Below, piece by piece: positions 1 to 9,220 of a stretch of 64,000 bases of DNA. Position numbers and translations under genes: made by a program. This DNA is from Methylobacterium sp. NMS14P (lineage in GTDB: Bacteria > Pseudomonadota > Alphaproteobacteria > Rhizobiales > Beijerinckiaceae): assembly GCF_028583545.1 (NCBI RefSeq), contig NZ_CP087106.1, positions 2,486,501 through 2,550,500 of the forward strand. Reading direction: 5' to 3'. The notes under the pieces were generated by a model. It was not told the origin of the DNA. It saw only the letters and a list, made by a program, of their open reading frames with translations, and searched no databases. Each line of letters opens with the position of its first letter. Positions within the stretch are counted from its first letter, which is position 1.

Positions 1-107
1 CATCCTGAGGTGCCGGCGTGCGGCGGGGGCCTCGAAGGCGGCCTTCGGGGATCGCGCGGCCGGCTGGACCCCGCCTTCGAGGGCCGCCTCGCGGTCACCT
101 CAGGATG
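1..107. repeat. Palindromic intergenic repeat downstream of glpK
   Basis: Bases 1-12 are an exact inverted copy of bases 96-107 (CATCCTGAGGTG against CACCTCAGGATG). Inner arms around the motif CTCGAAGGC also pair, so the whole block can fold into a long hairpin. Short palindromes with this CATCCTGAGG core are, from memory, common between genes in Hyphomicrobiales. The block lies after the glpK stop and may act as a transcription end or RNA stability element. It may extend left beyond the window. Confidence 0.6.
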
Positions 108-184
108 CGGGCGCGGATGGGATCGAACGGGCCAGGACGGGCCCGGGCCCGCACGCCGCGCGGGCGGACCCGACGGTCCTCCGC

Positions 185-1690
185 TCAATCCTCGTCGGTC
201 TTCCAGTCGAAGGAGCGCTGCACCGCCCGGCTCCAGGCGGCGGCGATCTTCTCGCGCTGCCCGGCATCCATCTTCGGCGTCCAGCGCTTGTCGACGCCCC
301 AGTTGCGCTTGAGGTCGTCGAGGCCCTTCCAGTAGCCGACCGCCAGACCGGCCGCGTAGGCGGCGCCGAGCGCGGTCGTCTCGGCCACCTTCGGGCGCAC
401 CACCGGCACGTCGAGCAGGTCGGACTGGAACTGCATGAGCGTGGTGTTGGCGACCATGCCGCCGTCGGCCCGCAGCTCCTTAACGGGGATGCCGGAATCC
501 TTGGCCATGGCCTGCAGCACCTCGCGGGTCTGGAAGGCGGTCGCCTCCAGCACCGAGCGGGCGATGTGGCCGCGGTTGACGTAGCGGGTCAGGCCGATGA
601 TCAGGCCGCGGGCGCCCTCGTTCCAGTGCGGCGCGTAGAGGCCCGAGAAGGCCGGCACGAAGTAGACGCCGCCGTTGTCCTCGACCGTCGTGGCGAGCGT
701 CTCGACCTCGGCGGAATCCTTGATCATGTGCAGGTTGTCGCGCAGCCACTGCACCAGGGCGCCGGTGATGGCGATCGAGCCCTCCAGCGCGTAGGCCGGC
801 TTCTGGCCGTCGAGGCGGTAGGCCAGCGTGGTGACGAGGCCGGCCTTCGACGGGACCGGCTCCTCGCCGGTGTTCATCAGCGCGAAGCAGCCGGTGCCGT
901 AGGTGTTCTTGGCCTCGCCGGGGCTGAAGCAGGTCTGGCCGAACAGCGCTGCCTGCTGGTCGCCCAGGATGCCGGCGATCGGCACGCCCGCGAACGGCGC
1001 CCTGGTCTCGCCGTAGACCTCGCTCGACGAGACGATCTTCGGCAGCATCGCCCGCGGGATGCCGAAGGTCGTCAGCATGCCGTCGTCCCAGTCGAGGGTC
1101 TTCAGCGACATGAGCTGCGTGCGGCTGGCGTTGGTCACGTCGGTGACGTGGAGGCCGCCCGCGGTGCCGCCGGTCAGGTTCCAGACGAGCCACGTGTCGA
1201 TGTTGCCGAACAGCACGTCGCCGGCCTCGGCCTTCTCGCGGGCGCCCTCGACGTGGTCGAGCAGCCAGCGGAGCTTGAGACCCGAGAAATAGCTCGCCAG
1301 CGGCAGCCCGGTGAGGTCGCGGAACCGGTCGCGGCCGCCGTCGCGGGCGAACTCGCCCACCAGCCGGTCGTTGCGGGTGTCCTGCCAGACCAGGGCGTTG
1401 TGCAGGGGCTTGCCGGTCGTCCGGTCCCAGATCAGCGTGGTCTCGCGCTGGTTGGTGATGCCGACCGCCGCGAGATCGGAGGGCTGGAGCCCGCCCTTCT
1501 CGAGCGCCTCGCGCATCACGCCCTGCGTCTTCGTCCAGATCTCCGTGGCGTCGTGCTCGACATGGCCGGGGGCCGGGTAGATCTGCGCGTGCTCGGCCTG
1601 GGCGAGCGCGATGACGCTGCCCTCCCGGTCGAACACGATGAAGCGGCTGCTGGTTGTGCCCTGGTCGATGGCCCCGACGTAACGGCTCAT
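185..1690 (-). CDS. glpK: Glycerol kinase GlpK
   Basis: It phosphorylates glycerol to sn-glycerol 3-phosphate in the cytoplasm, the first step of glycerol use. The 501 residues match the normal length of the FGGY-family kinase. The N-terminus reads [17 protein letters not shown], with the phosphate-binding DQGTTSSR motif, and ITNQRETT and the late phosphate/adenosine segment (DGGMVANT) are present. A purine-rich GGGAGGG lies just before the ATG. It is the last gene of glpR-glpD-glpK, 55 bases after glpD. No glpF facilitator gene is seen beside it, so glycerol may enter by diffusion or by a porter coded elsewhere. Identification is secure. Confidence 0.97.
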   Translation of the reverse strand: MSRYVGAIDQGTTSSRFIVFDREGSVIALAQAEHAQIYPAPGHVEHDATEIWTKTQGVMREALEKGGLQPSDLAAVGITNQRETTLIWDRTTGKPLHNALVWQDTRNDRLVGEFARDGGRDRFRDLTGLPLASYFSGLKLRWLLDHVEGAREKAEAGDVLFGNIDTWLVWNLTGGTAGGLHVTDVTNASRTQLMSLKTLDWDDGMLTTFGIPRAMLPKIVSSSEVYGETRAPFAGVPIAGILGDQQAALFGQTCFSPGEAKNTYGTGCFALMNTGEEPVPSKAGLVTTLAYRLDGQKPAYALEGSIAITGALVQWLRDNLHMIKDSAEVETLATTVEDNGGVYFVPAFSGLYAPHWNEGARGLIIGLTRYVNRGHIARSVLEATAFQTREVLQAMAKDSGIPVKELRADGGMVANTTLMQFQSDLLDVPVVRPKVAETTALGAAYAAGLAVGYWKGLDDLKRNWGVDKRWTPKMDAGQREKIAAAWSRAVQRSFDWKTDED

Positions 1691-1745
1691 CGTTCCCTCC
1701 CCTATCAGGCCCGACCGGTCTGCCGCCGGATCGGGTTCGAAAACG

Positions 1746-3278
1746 TCAGGCGGCCTCGGCCCTGCGGTCGAGGTAGGCGGTGAGGCGCGCGGCGCTCTCG
1801 GCGCCGGTGCGCAGGCCGAGCTTGGAGCGCCGCCACAGGATGTCGTCGGCGATCACCGCCCACTCCTCGGTGCGCAGGTAGTCGACCTCGGCCGCCGTGA
1901 GGCCGCCGTCGAAGGCTTCGCCGAGATCCGCCATGGACTGCGCCGTCCCGACGATGTCCCGGGCCCGGGTGCCGTAGGCGCGCGCGAGGCGGCGGGCGGT
2001 CTCCTCCGGCAGGAACGGCGTCTCGGCCCTCAGCTTGGCGAGGAACTGGTCGAAATCGGCGTCCTTCATGGCACCGCCGGGCAGGACCGCGTCGCCGGTC
2101 CACGCCTTCTTGAGGTGCGGGAAGTAGGGCTTCAGCTTCTCGAGCGCGTGCTCGGCGAGCCGCCGGTAGGTCGTGATCTTGCCGCCGAAGACCGACAGCA
2201 CCGCCGCCGTCCCGCCCTGGTCCTCCACGTCGAGGACGTAGTCGCGGGTCACGGCCGACGCGTTCTCCGCCGCGTCGTCGTAGAGCGGGCGCACGCCCGA
2301 GTAGCTCCAGACCACGTCGGCCGGGGTGATCGTGGTGTCGAAGGAGCGGTTGATGCAGCCGCAGAGGTAGTCGGTCTCGCTCTCGGAGATCGAGACCGGG
2401 CCGGGCTCGCCCTCGTAGGGCACGTCGGTGGTGCCGATCAGCGTGAAGTCGCGCTCGTACGGGATCGCGAAGATGATGCGCTTGTCGGGCTGCTGCAGGA
2501 TGTAGGCCTGATCGCCCGCGAACAGGCGCTTGACCACGATGTGGCTGCCCTTGATCAGCCGCACCGCCGCGCGGCTGTTGATGCCGAGCGCGCCGCCGAG
2601 CGTCTCGCTGACCCAGGGGCCGGCGGCGTTGACGACGGCCTTCGCGTGGATCGTCCGCTCGGTCCCGCCGCGCTCGTCCCGCAGGGTCGCGACCCAGCCG
2701 TCACCCTCGCGCCGGGCCGAGACCACGCCGGTGCGGGTGAGCACCGTGGCGCCGCGCTCGCGGGCGTCCATGGCGTTGAGCACGACGAGACGGCTGTCCT
2801 CGACCCAGCAATCGGAATAGACGAAGCCGCGCGTCAGCCGCTCCTGCAGCGGCGCGCCGTAGGCGGAGCTGCGCAGGTCGACGCCCTCGGAGCCGGGCAG
2901 CGTCCGCAGCCGGGCGAGGTGGTCGTAGAGGAACAGGCCGAGCCGCAGCATCCAGGCCGGCCGCAGGCCCTCGTCGTGGGGCAGGACGAAGCGCAGGGGC
3001 CAGATCACGTGCGGGGCGAGCCGCAGCAGCCGCTCGCGCTCGGCGAGCGCCTCCCGCACGAGGCGGAACTCGTAATACTCGAGGTAGCGCAGTCCGCCGT
3101 GGATCAGCTTCGTCGAGGACGAGGAGGTGAAGCCGGCCAAGTCCCCGCGCTCGGCCAGCAGGACGGACAGACCCCGGCCGGCCGCGTCCCGGGCGATGCC
3201 CGTGCCGTTGATGCCGCCGCCGATGATTAGGAGATCGTAGGCGTCGGACGGCTCGCGCTGGCGCGGTGCTGCCGCCAT
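1746..3278 (-). CDS. glpD: Aerobic glycerol-3-phosphate dehydrogenase GlpD
   Basis: This FAD enzyme oxidises glycerol 3-phosphate to dihydroxyacetone phosphate at the inner membrane and passes electrons to quinone. About 510 residues; the N-terminal dinucleotide-binding motif [21 protein letters not shown] binds FAD, followed by the [16 protein letters not shown] segment typical of the family and a C-terminal helical domain. The start was placed at the ATG at 3278, preceded by GGAGGAACC, rather than at a further upstream codon with no ribosome binding site. It lies between glpR (84 bases upstream) and glpK. An operator-like block lies in the gap to glpR, so GlpR repression is likely. Confidence 0.96.
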   Translation of the reverse strand: MAAAPRQREPSDAYDLLIIGGGINGTGIARDAAGRGLSVLLAERGDLAGFTSSSSTKLIHGGLRYLEYYEFRLVREALAERERLLRLAPHVIWPLRFVLPHDEGLRPAWMLRLGLFLYDHLARLRTLPGSEGVDLRSSAYGAPLQERLTRGFVYSDCWVEDSRLVVLNAMDARERGATVLTRTGVVSARREGDGWVATLRDERGGTERTIHAKAVVNAAGPWVSETLGGALGINSRAAVRLIKGSHIVVKRLFAGDQAYILQQPDKRIIFAIPYERDFTLIGTTDVPYEGEPGPVSISESETDYLCGCINRSFDTTITPADVVWSYSGVRPLYDDAAENASAVTRDYVLDVEDQGGTAAVLSVFGGKITTYRRLAEHALEKLKPYFPHLKKAWTGDAVLPGGAMKDADFDQFLAKLRAETPFLPEETARRLARAYGTRARDIVGTAQSMADLGEAFDGGLTAAEVDYLRTEEWAVIADDILWRRSKLGLRTGAESAARLTAYLDRRAEAA

Positions 3279-3309
3279 GGTTCCTCCGGGGCCGCCTTGG
3301 TGGCGGTTC

Positions 3310-3362
3310 GGCACTATATTGACGCGGGCCTCGGCGTTCGCAAGCGAAAAAATCGATGTTCG
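3310..3362 (-). promoter_or_regulatory. Candidate glpD promoter with GlpR half-sites
   Basis: On the minus strand, TTGCGA (3338-3343) and AATATA are spaced by 17 bases and could serve as -35 and -10. The block TTCG-CAAG-CGAA (3337-3348) is a short palindrome with the same core as the operator before glpR, and ATGTTCG (3356-3362) is an exact half-site of that operator. This suggests that glpD-glpK can be transcribed separately under GlpR control. Confidence 0.4.
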
Positions 3363-4184
3363 TTAGGGTTCGGCCACGTTGTCGGCGACCGCCAGGGTCA
3401 CGCCCTGCCGCTCCATGAGCGCGACGATCTCGGCCGGCGGCGGCCGGTCCGTGAAGAAGGTGTCGACCTGCTCCAGGCGGCCGACCTGGACCATCGGACG
3501 GCGGGTGAACTTGGTGTGGTCCGCCACCAGGAAGGTCTTCCGGGCATGGGCCAGGATCGTCTGCGTCGCCCGCACCTCCTCGTAATCGTAGTCGAGGAGC
3601 GCCCCGTCGCCGTCGATGCCGCTGATGCCGATCACCGCCACGTCGACCCGGAACTGGCTGAGCGTGTCGCAGGTGAGCTGCCCCAGCACCGCGCCGTCGC
3701 GGTTCCGCACGGTCCCGCCCGCCACGACGATGCGGAACTCGGTCGTCTCGGCCAGGGAGATCGCCACGTTGAGGTTGTTGGTGATGATGCTGAGGTCGTC
3801 GTGCCGGGTCAGCTCGCGGGCGACGGCCTCCGGCGTCGTGCCGATGTTGATGAAGACCGAGCAGTGCGACGGGATGCGGCTCGCCGCGAGGCGGCCGATC
3901 CGGCTCTTCTCCGGCAGCAGGGTCACCCGCCGGTCGGCGTAGTCGATGTTCTCGACGCTGGATGGCAGGCCGCCGCCGCCGCGGTAGCGTTCCAGCCGCC
4001 CCTCGGCGCTCAGCTCGTTGAGGTCGCGGCGGATGGTCTGGACGGTGACGCCGAACTGCGCCGCCAGGGCCTCGATCGTCACGAAGCCGCGCTGGCGAAC
4101 CGAGGCGACGATGGCGCTGCGCCGCCCCTCGACACCGGTCGCCTCGATCCTGTCGTCGGATCTCCGGTCGATCGGTCGTGACAT
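3363..4184 (-). CDS. glpR: DeoR-family repressor GlpR
   Basis: Probable glycerol 3-phosphate responsive repressor of the glp genes. The 273 residues hold an N-terminal DeoR winged helix-turn-helix (about residues 22-80, with VTIEALAAQFGVTVQTIRRDLNEL) and a C-terminal DeoR sensor domain of the ribose-isomerase-like fold, with INIGTTPEAVA near residue 115 and LVADHTKF near the end. A GGGAG box lies before the ATG. It heads the operon with glpD and glpK. A near-perfect GlpR-like palindrome 56 bases upstream suggests autoregulation. The DeoR family is certain; the ligand is inferred from gene context. Confidence 0.9.
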   Translation of the reverse strand: MSRPIDRRSDDRIEATGVEGRRSAIVASVRQRGFVTIEALAAQFGVTVQTIRRDLNELSAEGRLERYRGGGGLPSSVENIDYADRRVTLLPEKSRIGRLAASRIPSHCSVFINIGTTPEAVARELTRHDDLSIITNNLNVAISLAETTEFRIVVAGGTVRNRDGAVLGQLTCDTLSQFRVDVAVIGISGIDGDGALLDYDYEEVRATQTILAHARKTFLVADHTKFTRRPMVQVGRLEQVDTFFTDRPPPAEIVALMERQGVTLAVADNVAEP

Positions 4185-4239
4185 CGATGCTCCCTCGCCT
4201 TCCGTGAGGCCACCGCGCCGCTGTACTGATGACCGAGCG

Positions 4240-4257
4240 ATGTTCGTTTGCGAACAT
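4240..4257. promoter_or_regulatory. GlpR-type operator upstream of glpR
   Basis: The sequence ATGTTCG-TTTG-CGAACAT is a perfect inverted repeat with 7-base arms and a 4-base centre. It closely resembles the known enterobacterial GlpR operator, whose arms read ATGTTCG and CGAACAT. It lies 56 bases upstream of the glpR start, where a repressor would block initiation. Confidence 0.75.
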
Positions 4258-4378
4258 TCCCGACCGCCGCGGCTTTCGCGCGAGCTTGGACCGCGCCGCG
4301 TCGTCCCGCAACCGGCAGCCGGACTGCATTATGCTTCAGAGGCGCGCACGGCCGCCGCTTCGCCCGGGAGCAGGCACG

Positions 4379-4407
4379 AAAAAGGCCTGCCGCGGGTGCG
4401 ACAGGCC
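4379..4407 (-). terminator. Intrinsic terminator of the small secreted protein gene
   Basis: On the minus strand, GGCCTG and CAGGCC arms, extended by three inner pairs around a GGGT-type loop, are followed by TTTTT. The hairpin lies about 50 bases after the stop of the gene ending at 4455. The 270 bases from 4185 to 4454 hold only this terminator and the glpR operator. Confidence 0.75.
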
Positions 4408-4454
4408 GAGCCACCCGGGCGACGCCGCCTGCGGCGCGCCCCGGTGCCTGCCAC

Positions 4455-4697
4455 TCACATGTGGTGGCGCATCCGGCGATGATGCTTAATGCGCTTGTGC
4501 TTCATGCGCTTGCGCATCGTCGGACGCGCGGCCGGAGCGGCACCCTGCTCCATCGCGGCCGCCTCGCCGGCGCGCTCCAGGCCGCCGCGCGGGCCGCCGG
4601 CCTGAGCGCCAGAGGCGTTGTAGGGTGAGTTACCCTGGGCGTAGGCGGAGCCCGCGAGGAGCGTCAGCGACGCGGCGGCCAACAGAAGTTTCCTCAT
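4455..4697 (-). CDS. Small secreted His/Arg/Lys-rich protein, function unknown
   Basis: About 80 residues. The N-terminus MRKLLLAAASLTLLAGSAYAQ is a clear Sec signal peptide with an AYA-Q cleavage site. The mature part has a Gly/Ala-rich middle and ends in a strongly basic tail of Arg, Lys, Met and His (MKHKRIKHHRRMRHHM). The start at 4697 was chosen because the signal peptide begins there; the reading frame stays open upstream, but that stretch looks non-coding. The tail could bind nucleic acid, metal or a negatively charged surface; this is a guess from composition. It has its own terminator and is divergent from the chemosensory operon. Confidence 0.75.
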   Translation of the reverse strand: MRKLLLAAASLTLLAGSAYAQGNSPYNASGAQAGGPRGGLERAGEAAAMEQGAAPAARPTMRKRMKHKRIKHHRRMRHHM

Positions 4698-4849
4698 CGT
4701 CAATCCCTGGCGTAGACCGGCGCAGGCAAAGCACCGCGCCTCGTCAGGCGCGTTGCCGCTGCGTCGGAAAATAAGCGGCTCAGACGAGACTTGGTTCCGC
4801 GTCATCGCGCCCGTGCGGCGCACAATTGCCGGCAGCGTTAACTCGGCCT

Positions 4850-5398
4850 ATGTCGCGACCCGTCCCGGCCCGGCCGCGACCGAGCAACAGGGAGCGGGTG
4901 GCGGTGGCCAGCAGCGGTTCGGCCTATCTCCTGCTGGATGTCGCCGGCACGGCCTGCGCCCTGCCCCGCGGCGCGGTGGCCGAGATCCTGCCGCTCCCGG
5001 ACCTGCACGCGCCGCCCGCTTCCGGCGGCTGGCTCACCGGCTTCCTCAATCTCGGCGGCACGCCGGTCCCCGTGGTCGACCTCGCGGCCCTGCTCGGCCT
5101 GCGCCCGGCCTTCGCGACGCCCGGTCTCTACGCCCATCTCGTGCTGATGCAGGGCGCCACCGTCGCGTATCTCGTCGATCGCGCGGCCGACCTCACGATC
5201 GTCCCGGATTCCGCGATCCGGCAGGCCGAGGCGGCCGACACGCTCAACGGCTGCGTCGCCGCCGAGCTGGTCCTCGGCGAGCGCCTCGTCCACGCGCTGG
5301 CGCCGGAGCGCCTCCTGACCGTGCAGGAACGGGTCCGCGTCGACGCCCTGGCGCGGGCCGCCGCTGAACGTCTGGCCGCGCTGCCGCACGCCGTCTGA
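4850..5398 (+). CDS. CheW-like coupling protein, first copy (WspB/WspD type)
   Basis: Scaffold that links the chemoreceptor to the CheA kinase. About 182 residues with one CheW domain (residues 20-175: YLLLDVAGTACALPRGAVAEIL, then GFLNLGGTPVPVVDL and the HLVLMQG strand). The ATG at 4850 is preferred to an upstream TTG. It is the first gene of an eight-gene plus-strand unit and is followed 7 bases later by cheR. The operon holds two different CheW proteins, as in the Pseudomonas wsp operon. The family is secure; which of the two corresponds to WspB is not decidable from sequence alone. Confidence 0.88.
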   Translation: MSRPVPARPRPSNRERVAVASSGSAYLLLDVAGTACALPRGAVAEILPLPDLHAPPASGGWLTGFLNLGGTPVPVVDLAALLGLRPAFATPGLYAHLVLMQGATVAYLVDRAADLTIVPDSAIRQAEAADTLNGCVAAELVLGERLVHALAPERLLTVQERVRVDALARAAAERLAALPHAV

Positions 5399-5405
5399 CC
5401 GCACG

Positions 5406-6926
5406 ATGGCCCGTCCGGGGAATCCCCGTCCCGACCTGGGTGTCGATGCCGCCTACGCGCCGCTCAAGGCGCGGATCATCGCGCGCACCGGCCACCACTA
5501 CTACACCGACAAGGACGAGCTGCTGATCGAGCGGCTGCACCGCCGGTTCCGCGCCGCCGCCGTGGCCGACTGCGCCGCCTACGCGGCCCTCCTGTCGAGC
5601 GGGGCGGAGGGCGAGGCGGAATGGGCCCGGCTGGAGGCCGAGATCACCGTCGGCGAGACGTTCTTCTTCCGCTACGCCGAGCAGTTCAACGCGCTGCGCG
5701 CGACGATCCTCCCGGCACTGATCGCCGCGCGGGCGTCCGAGCGCGTCCTCCGGATCTGGAGCGCGGGCTGCTCCACCGGGGCCGAGCCCTATTCCCTGGC
5801 GATCCTGGTGCACGAACTGCTCGGCGACGCCCTGCCCGACTGGCGGGTCGCGATCCTCGGCACAGACATCAGCGTCGAGGCACTCGCCACGGCCCGCGCC
5901 GCCGAGTACGGCCGCTGGGCCCTCCGGACCATGCCGCCCGAGGACCGGCTCCGCTACTTCACCCGGCTGCCGGTCGCGCCGGGCATCCGGCGCGAGGGCG
6001 GCTACGCCCTCCGTCCGGAATACCGCGGTTCGGTCCGGTTCGAGCGCGGCAACCTGCTGACCCTCGTCGAGCCGGGGCCGCCGCAGGGCGAGCCCTTCGA
6101 CCTGATCCTCTGCCGGAACGTGCTGATCTACTTCGATGCCCGGACGGTCGCCGCGGTGGTGCGCGGTCTCGGCCGCAGGCTGCGGCCGGAGGGGTGGCTG
6201 CTCCTCGGCCACGCCGAGCCGAGCCCCGCCTTCGCGAGCTTCCTCGACGCGGTCAGCCTGCCCGGGACCGTGGCCTATCGCCCGCGCGCGGAGGCACCGC
6301 CGGCCGGCCCGCCCGGCATGCCGGCGCCGGATCCCGCTCCTCCGGCCCGCCAGGTGGCGGCGGCGCCCGCGCCGGATCCCGGCCCCGGCCAGTCCGGGGC
6401 CGCAGGAGCCGACACCGCGGCCGTTCCCGCCCCGAACCCGGACGCCGCACCCGGGGCCGCGCCGCTTCCCGCCGCGCCCGAGACCCGGGATGACCGGCCG
6501 GAAGAGGACGACGCCGTCGATCTCGACCGGATCCGCGCGCTCGCCGATTCCGGCGAGACCGGCGCGGCCTGGCGGGCCCTGCGGGTCGCCCTCGACCGCG
6601 ACCCGACCGACACGGCCCTGCGCTTCTACGAGGGCCTTCTGGCCCGCACCCTCGGACGCGACGCCGAGGCCGAGCGGGCGCTGCGGGCCGCGCTCTACCT
6701 CGACCGCGGTTTCGTGATGGCCCACTACCACCTCGGCCTGCTGCTGATCGCGCTGCGACGGCCGCACGAGGCGGTCCGCGCCCTCGACAACGCCGTCGCC
6801 TTGAGTCAAGCCCTCGGGCCGGACACGGCGCTGCCCGAGGGTGACGGCGCCTCCGCGGGCGAGATCGCGGCCAGCGCGGCCGCGGCCCGCGCCGCGCTCG
6901 GCGCCGCCGGCAGCAGGAGGTCCTGA
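5406..6926 (+). CDS. CheR-type MCP methyltransferase with C-terminal TPRs (WspC-like)
   Basis: It transfers methyl groups from S-adenosylmethionine to glutamates of the chemoreceptor. The 506 residues comprise a CheR N-domain (about 15-75), a SAM-binding catalytic domain (about 80-295, with ITVGETFFFR, WSAGCSTGAEPYSLA and LILCRNVLIYFD), an Ala/Pro-rich linker (297-365) and tetratricopeptide-like helices (about 370-485). The CheR-linker-TPR layout is that of WspC, where the TPR part recruits or regulates the enzyme. The stop overlaps the next start by one base (TGATG), showing translational coupling. Confidence 0.92.
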   Translation: MARPGNPRPDLGVDAAYAPLKARIIARTGHHYYTDKDELLIERLHRRFRAAAVADCAAYAALLSSGAEGEAEWARLEAEITVGETFFFRYAEQFNALRATILPALIAARASERVLRIWSAGCSTGAEPYSLAILVHELLGDALPDWRVAILGTDISVEALATARAAEYGRWALRTMPPEDRLRYFTRLPVAPGIRREGGYALRPEYRGSVRFERGNLLTLVEPGPPQGEPFDLILCRNVLIYFDARTVAAVVRGLGRRLRPEGWLLLGHAEPSPAFASFLDAVSLPGTVAYRPRAEAPPAGPPGMPAPDPAPPARQVAAAPAPDPGPGQSGAAGADTAAVPAPNPDAAPGAAPLPAAPETRDDRPEEDDAVDLDRIRALADSGETGAAWRALRVALDRDPTDTALRFYEGLLARTLGRDAEAERALRAALYLDRGFVMAHYHLGLLLIALRRPHEAVRALDNAVALSQALGPDTALPEGDGASAGEIAASAAAARAALGAAGSRRS

Positions 6927-7498
6927 TGGGGGCACGCCCGAGTGCACAGGACGGCCGTCGACGGACGCGGCCGGAGCGGGACCTGCGCGCGGAGCGCGCC
7001 GCCGCCCTTGCCCGGCGCGGTGCCGTCGCGGTCGCGACCGATTCGGGCGTCGATCATCTCGTCTGCGCCTGCGGCGGCGAGCGCTACGGCGTGCCGCTGG
7101 CGGCCGTCGCCCAAGTCCTGCCGTCGCGCCCCGCCACGCCGATGCCCGGGGCGGTGCCGGCGCTGGACGGCCTCATCGCCCTGTCCGGTCGGATCGTCGG
7201 CGTTCTCAGCCTCGCCAGGGCCCTCGGCCGACCGGATGCCGCGTCCGACGCCGAGGCGGCGGCCGGCCACCTGATCGTGCTGCGCGGCGTCCACGCCCAG
7301 CCGCTGGCCCTCGCGGTGGACCGGGTCCTGGGCATCGCCCGGGCCTCCGGCGCGGCCGCCGCGGAGGCGATCGATCCCGATCGCTTGGGCAACGAGGCCG
7401 CCTCGGTCTATGCCCCCGGCTCCGGGGCGGCGGGCGACGGCCGTCCCGACTTCGTCGTCATCGACCTCCCCCGCCTCCTGCGCCGCGCGCTGCCCTGA
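6926..7498 (+). CDS. CheW-like coupling protein, second copy (WspD type)
   Basis: About 190 residues, with a charged 35-residue N-terminal extension and then a CheW domain (VDHLVCACGGERYGVPLAAVAQVLPS, IALSGRIVGVLSL, HLIVLRGVHAQPLALAVDRVLGI). It differs strongly from the CheW at 4850, so the two probably occupy different positions in the array. The start codon overlaps the cheR stop. The gene order CheW-CheR-CheW matches wspB-wspC-wspD. Confidence 0.87.
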   Translation: MGARPSAQDGRRRTRPERDLRAERAAALARRGAVAVATDSGVDHLVCACGGERYGVPLAAVAQVLPSRPATPMPGAVPALDGLIALSGRIVGVLSLARALGRPDAASDAEAAAGHLIVLRGVHAQPLALAVDRVLGIARASGAAAAEAIDPDRLGNEAASVYAPGSGAAGDGRPDFVVIDLPRLLRRALP

Positions 7499-7534
7499 CC
7501 GGGCCGCCTGCCCCAACCGGAGCCATCCCCGCCC

Positions 7535-9208
7535 GTGTCGCTCTCGATCGGAAAACGCATCCTTCTCGGCTTCTTCGCCATCACGGTGGTGGTGGTGGCG
7601 CTCGGGCTCTACGCCCTGGAGCAGATCGGCGCGGTGCGCGACACGACCGACGCGATCGTCCGGCGGGACATGACGATCCTGCGCCAGCTCGACGATCTCG
7701 GGAACGAGGCGCGCGACCTCGGCCTCCTGCGCCGCACCGCCGTGATCGCCATGCTGATGCGGGCCCAGGGGCGCCCGACCCAGGCCGGCGACACCCTGGC
7801 GACCTGGCGCCAGACCGCGGCCCAGGTCGAGAACCGGCTCGCCACGACGATCCAGCTCGCCACCCAGTACCGGACGCAGGTCGTGTCCGCCGAGCGCGTC
7901 GCGGCCTGGGACCGCATCGCCGCGGCGGCGACCGCGGTCCAGGGCTCGTTCCGCGAGGTCAAGGCGCAGGGCGAGGCGCAGTTCGCCGCCATCGCCCAGC
8001 AGGACGTCGCGGCGGTCGAGGCCCGCAACGCGGAGATCGGCCGCCTGCAGGCGCCCTTCCTCGAGGGGATCAAGAACCTCCGGTCCCAGCTCGACGGCGG
8101 CATGGCGCTGGGCCAGCGCGCCGCGCAGGAGGTCTACGAGCGCTCGCGCCTCTCGATCTACCTGACCCTGGCGGCCGCGGTGCTGCTGGCGATCCTGATC
8201 ACGTGGCTGATCAGCCGCGCGGTGGTGCGGCCCCTCGAGACGGTCATGGCCTTCGTCGCCCGCGTCGGCGAGGGCGACCTGTCCGGCCAGCTCGCGGCGG
8301 GCGGCCGCGACGAGATCGGCCGTCTGAGTACGACGCTGAACACGATGGTCGCGGGTCTGTCGGACCTGGCGCGGACGAACCGGGCGGCGACGGCGGACCT
8401 GAACGCGGCCGCGGCCGAGATCCGCGCCTCGGCGCAGGAGCAGGCGGCCTCGGTCGAGCAGCAGTTCGCGGCCGTGCAGGAGACCGCCGCCACGGTGGAC
8501 GAGATCACCCACTCGGGCGCGCAGATCTCCAAGCGCGCCACCGAGGTGATCGCCACCGCGCAGGCGACCGCCCAGACCTCGCGCCAGGGCCTGCGCGCGG
8601 TCTCCGACACCGCCAAGGCCATGGACGCGATCCGCGAGCAGGCGGAGGCGGTGGCCGGCAACATCGTCAGCCTGTCGGAGAAGACCCAGACGATCGGCGA
8701 CATCATCGAGACGGTCAACGACATCTCGGAGCGCACGCACCTGCTGGCGCTCAACGCCGCCATCGAGGCGGCCGCGGCCGGGGAGAGCGGGCGCAGCTTC
8801 GCGGTGGTGGCCTCGGAGATGAAGCTCCTGGCCGACCAGGCGAAGGCGGCGACCGGTCAGGTGCGGGGGATCCTGGGCGAGATCCAGCGGGGCATCAACA
8901 CGTCGGTGATGCTGACCGAGGAGGCGGTCAAGCGCGCGGCGGCCGGCAAGACGCGCTCGGACACGACGCAGCGCACGATCGAGGAGATCACCGCGCGGGT
9001 GGAGGAGAACGTGCAGACGTTCCAGCAGATCGTGGCCTCGACCAACCAGCAGCAGCTGGGCATCGAGCAGGTGATGGGGGCGTTGCAGAACATCCGCCAG
9101 GCCAGCCAGCAGACCGCTGCCGGCACGCGGCAGGTCGAGGCCGCCTCCGCCAACCTCACCGAACTCGCCCAGGCCCTCATGGCCCTGGCCGAGCGATACC
9201 GGCACTGA
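7535..9208 (+). CDS. Methyl-accepting chemotaxis receptor (WspA-like)
   Basis: Membrane receptor of the system. It has 557 residues from a GTG start. A first membrane helix (7-27) is followed by a periplasmic four-helix bundle sensor (30-205), a second helix (206-227), a HAMP linker (228-280) and a cytoplasmic signalling coiled coil with the conserved hairpin tip ([35 protein letters not shown], in segments). No C-terminal CheR-binding pentapeptide is seen. In the wsp operon the receptor is first; here it is fourth. From about 8330 to 9100 the codons shift towards ACG and GCG compared with the flanking parts of the gene, which may reflect exchange with another receptor gene. Confidence 0.93.
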   Translation: MSLSIGKRILLGFFAITVVVVALGLYALEQIGAVRDTTDAIVRRDMTILRQLDDLGNEARDLGLLRRTAVIAMLMRAQGRPTQAGDTLATWRQTAAQVENRLATTIQLATQYRTQVVSAERVAAWDRIAAAATAVQGSFREVKAQGEAQFAAIAQQDVAAVEARNAEIGRLQAPFLEGIKNLRSQLDGGMALGQRAAQEVYERSRLSIYLTLAAAVLLAILITWLISRAVVRPLETVMAFVARVGEGDLSGQLAAGGRDEIGRLSTTLNTMVAGLSDLARTNRAATADLNAAAAEIRASAQEQAASVEQQFAAVQETAATVDEITHSGAQISKRATEVIATAQATAQTSRQGLRAVSDTAKAMDAIREQAEAVAGNIVSLSEKTQTIGDIIETVNDISERTHLLALNAAIEAAAAGESGRSFAVVASEMKLLADQAKAATGQVRGILGEIQRGINTSVMLTEEAVKRAAAGKTRSDTTQRTIEEITARVEENVQTFQQIVASTNQQQLGIEQVMGALQNIRQASQQTAAGTRQVEAASANLTELAQALMALAERYRH

Positions 9209-9220
9209 GGCGGGCGCCCC

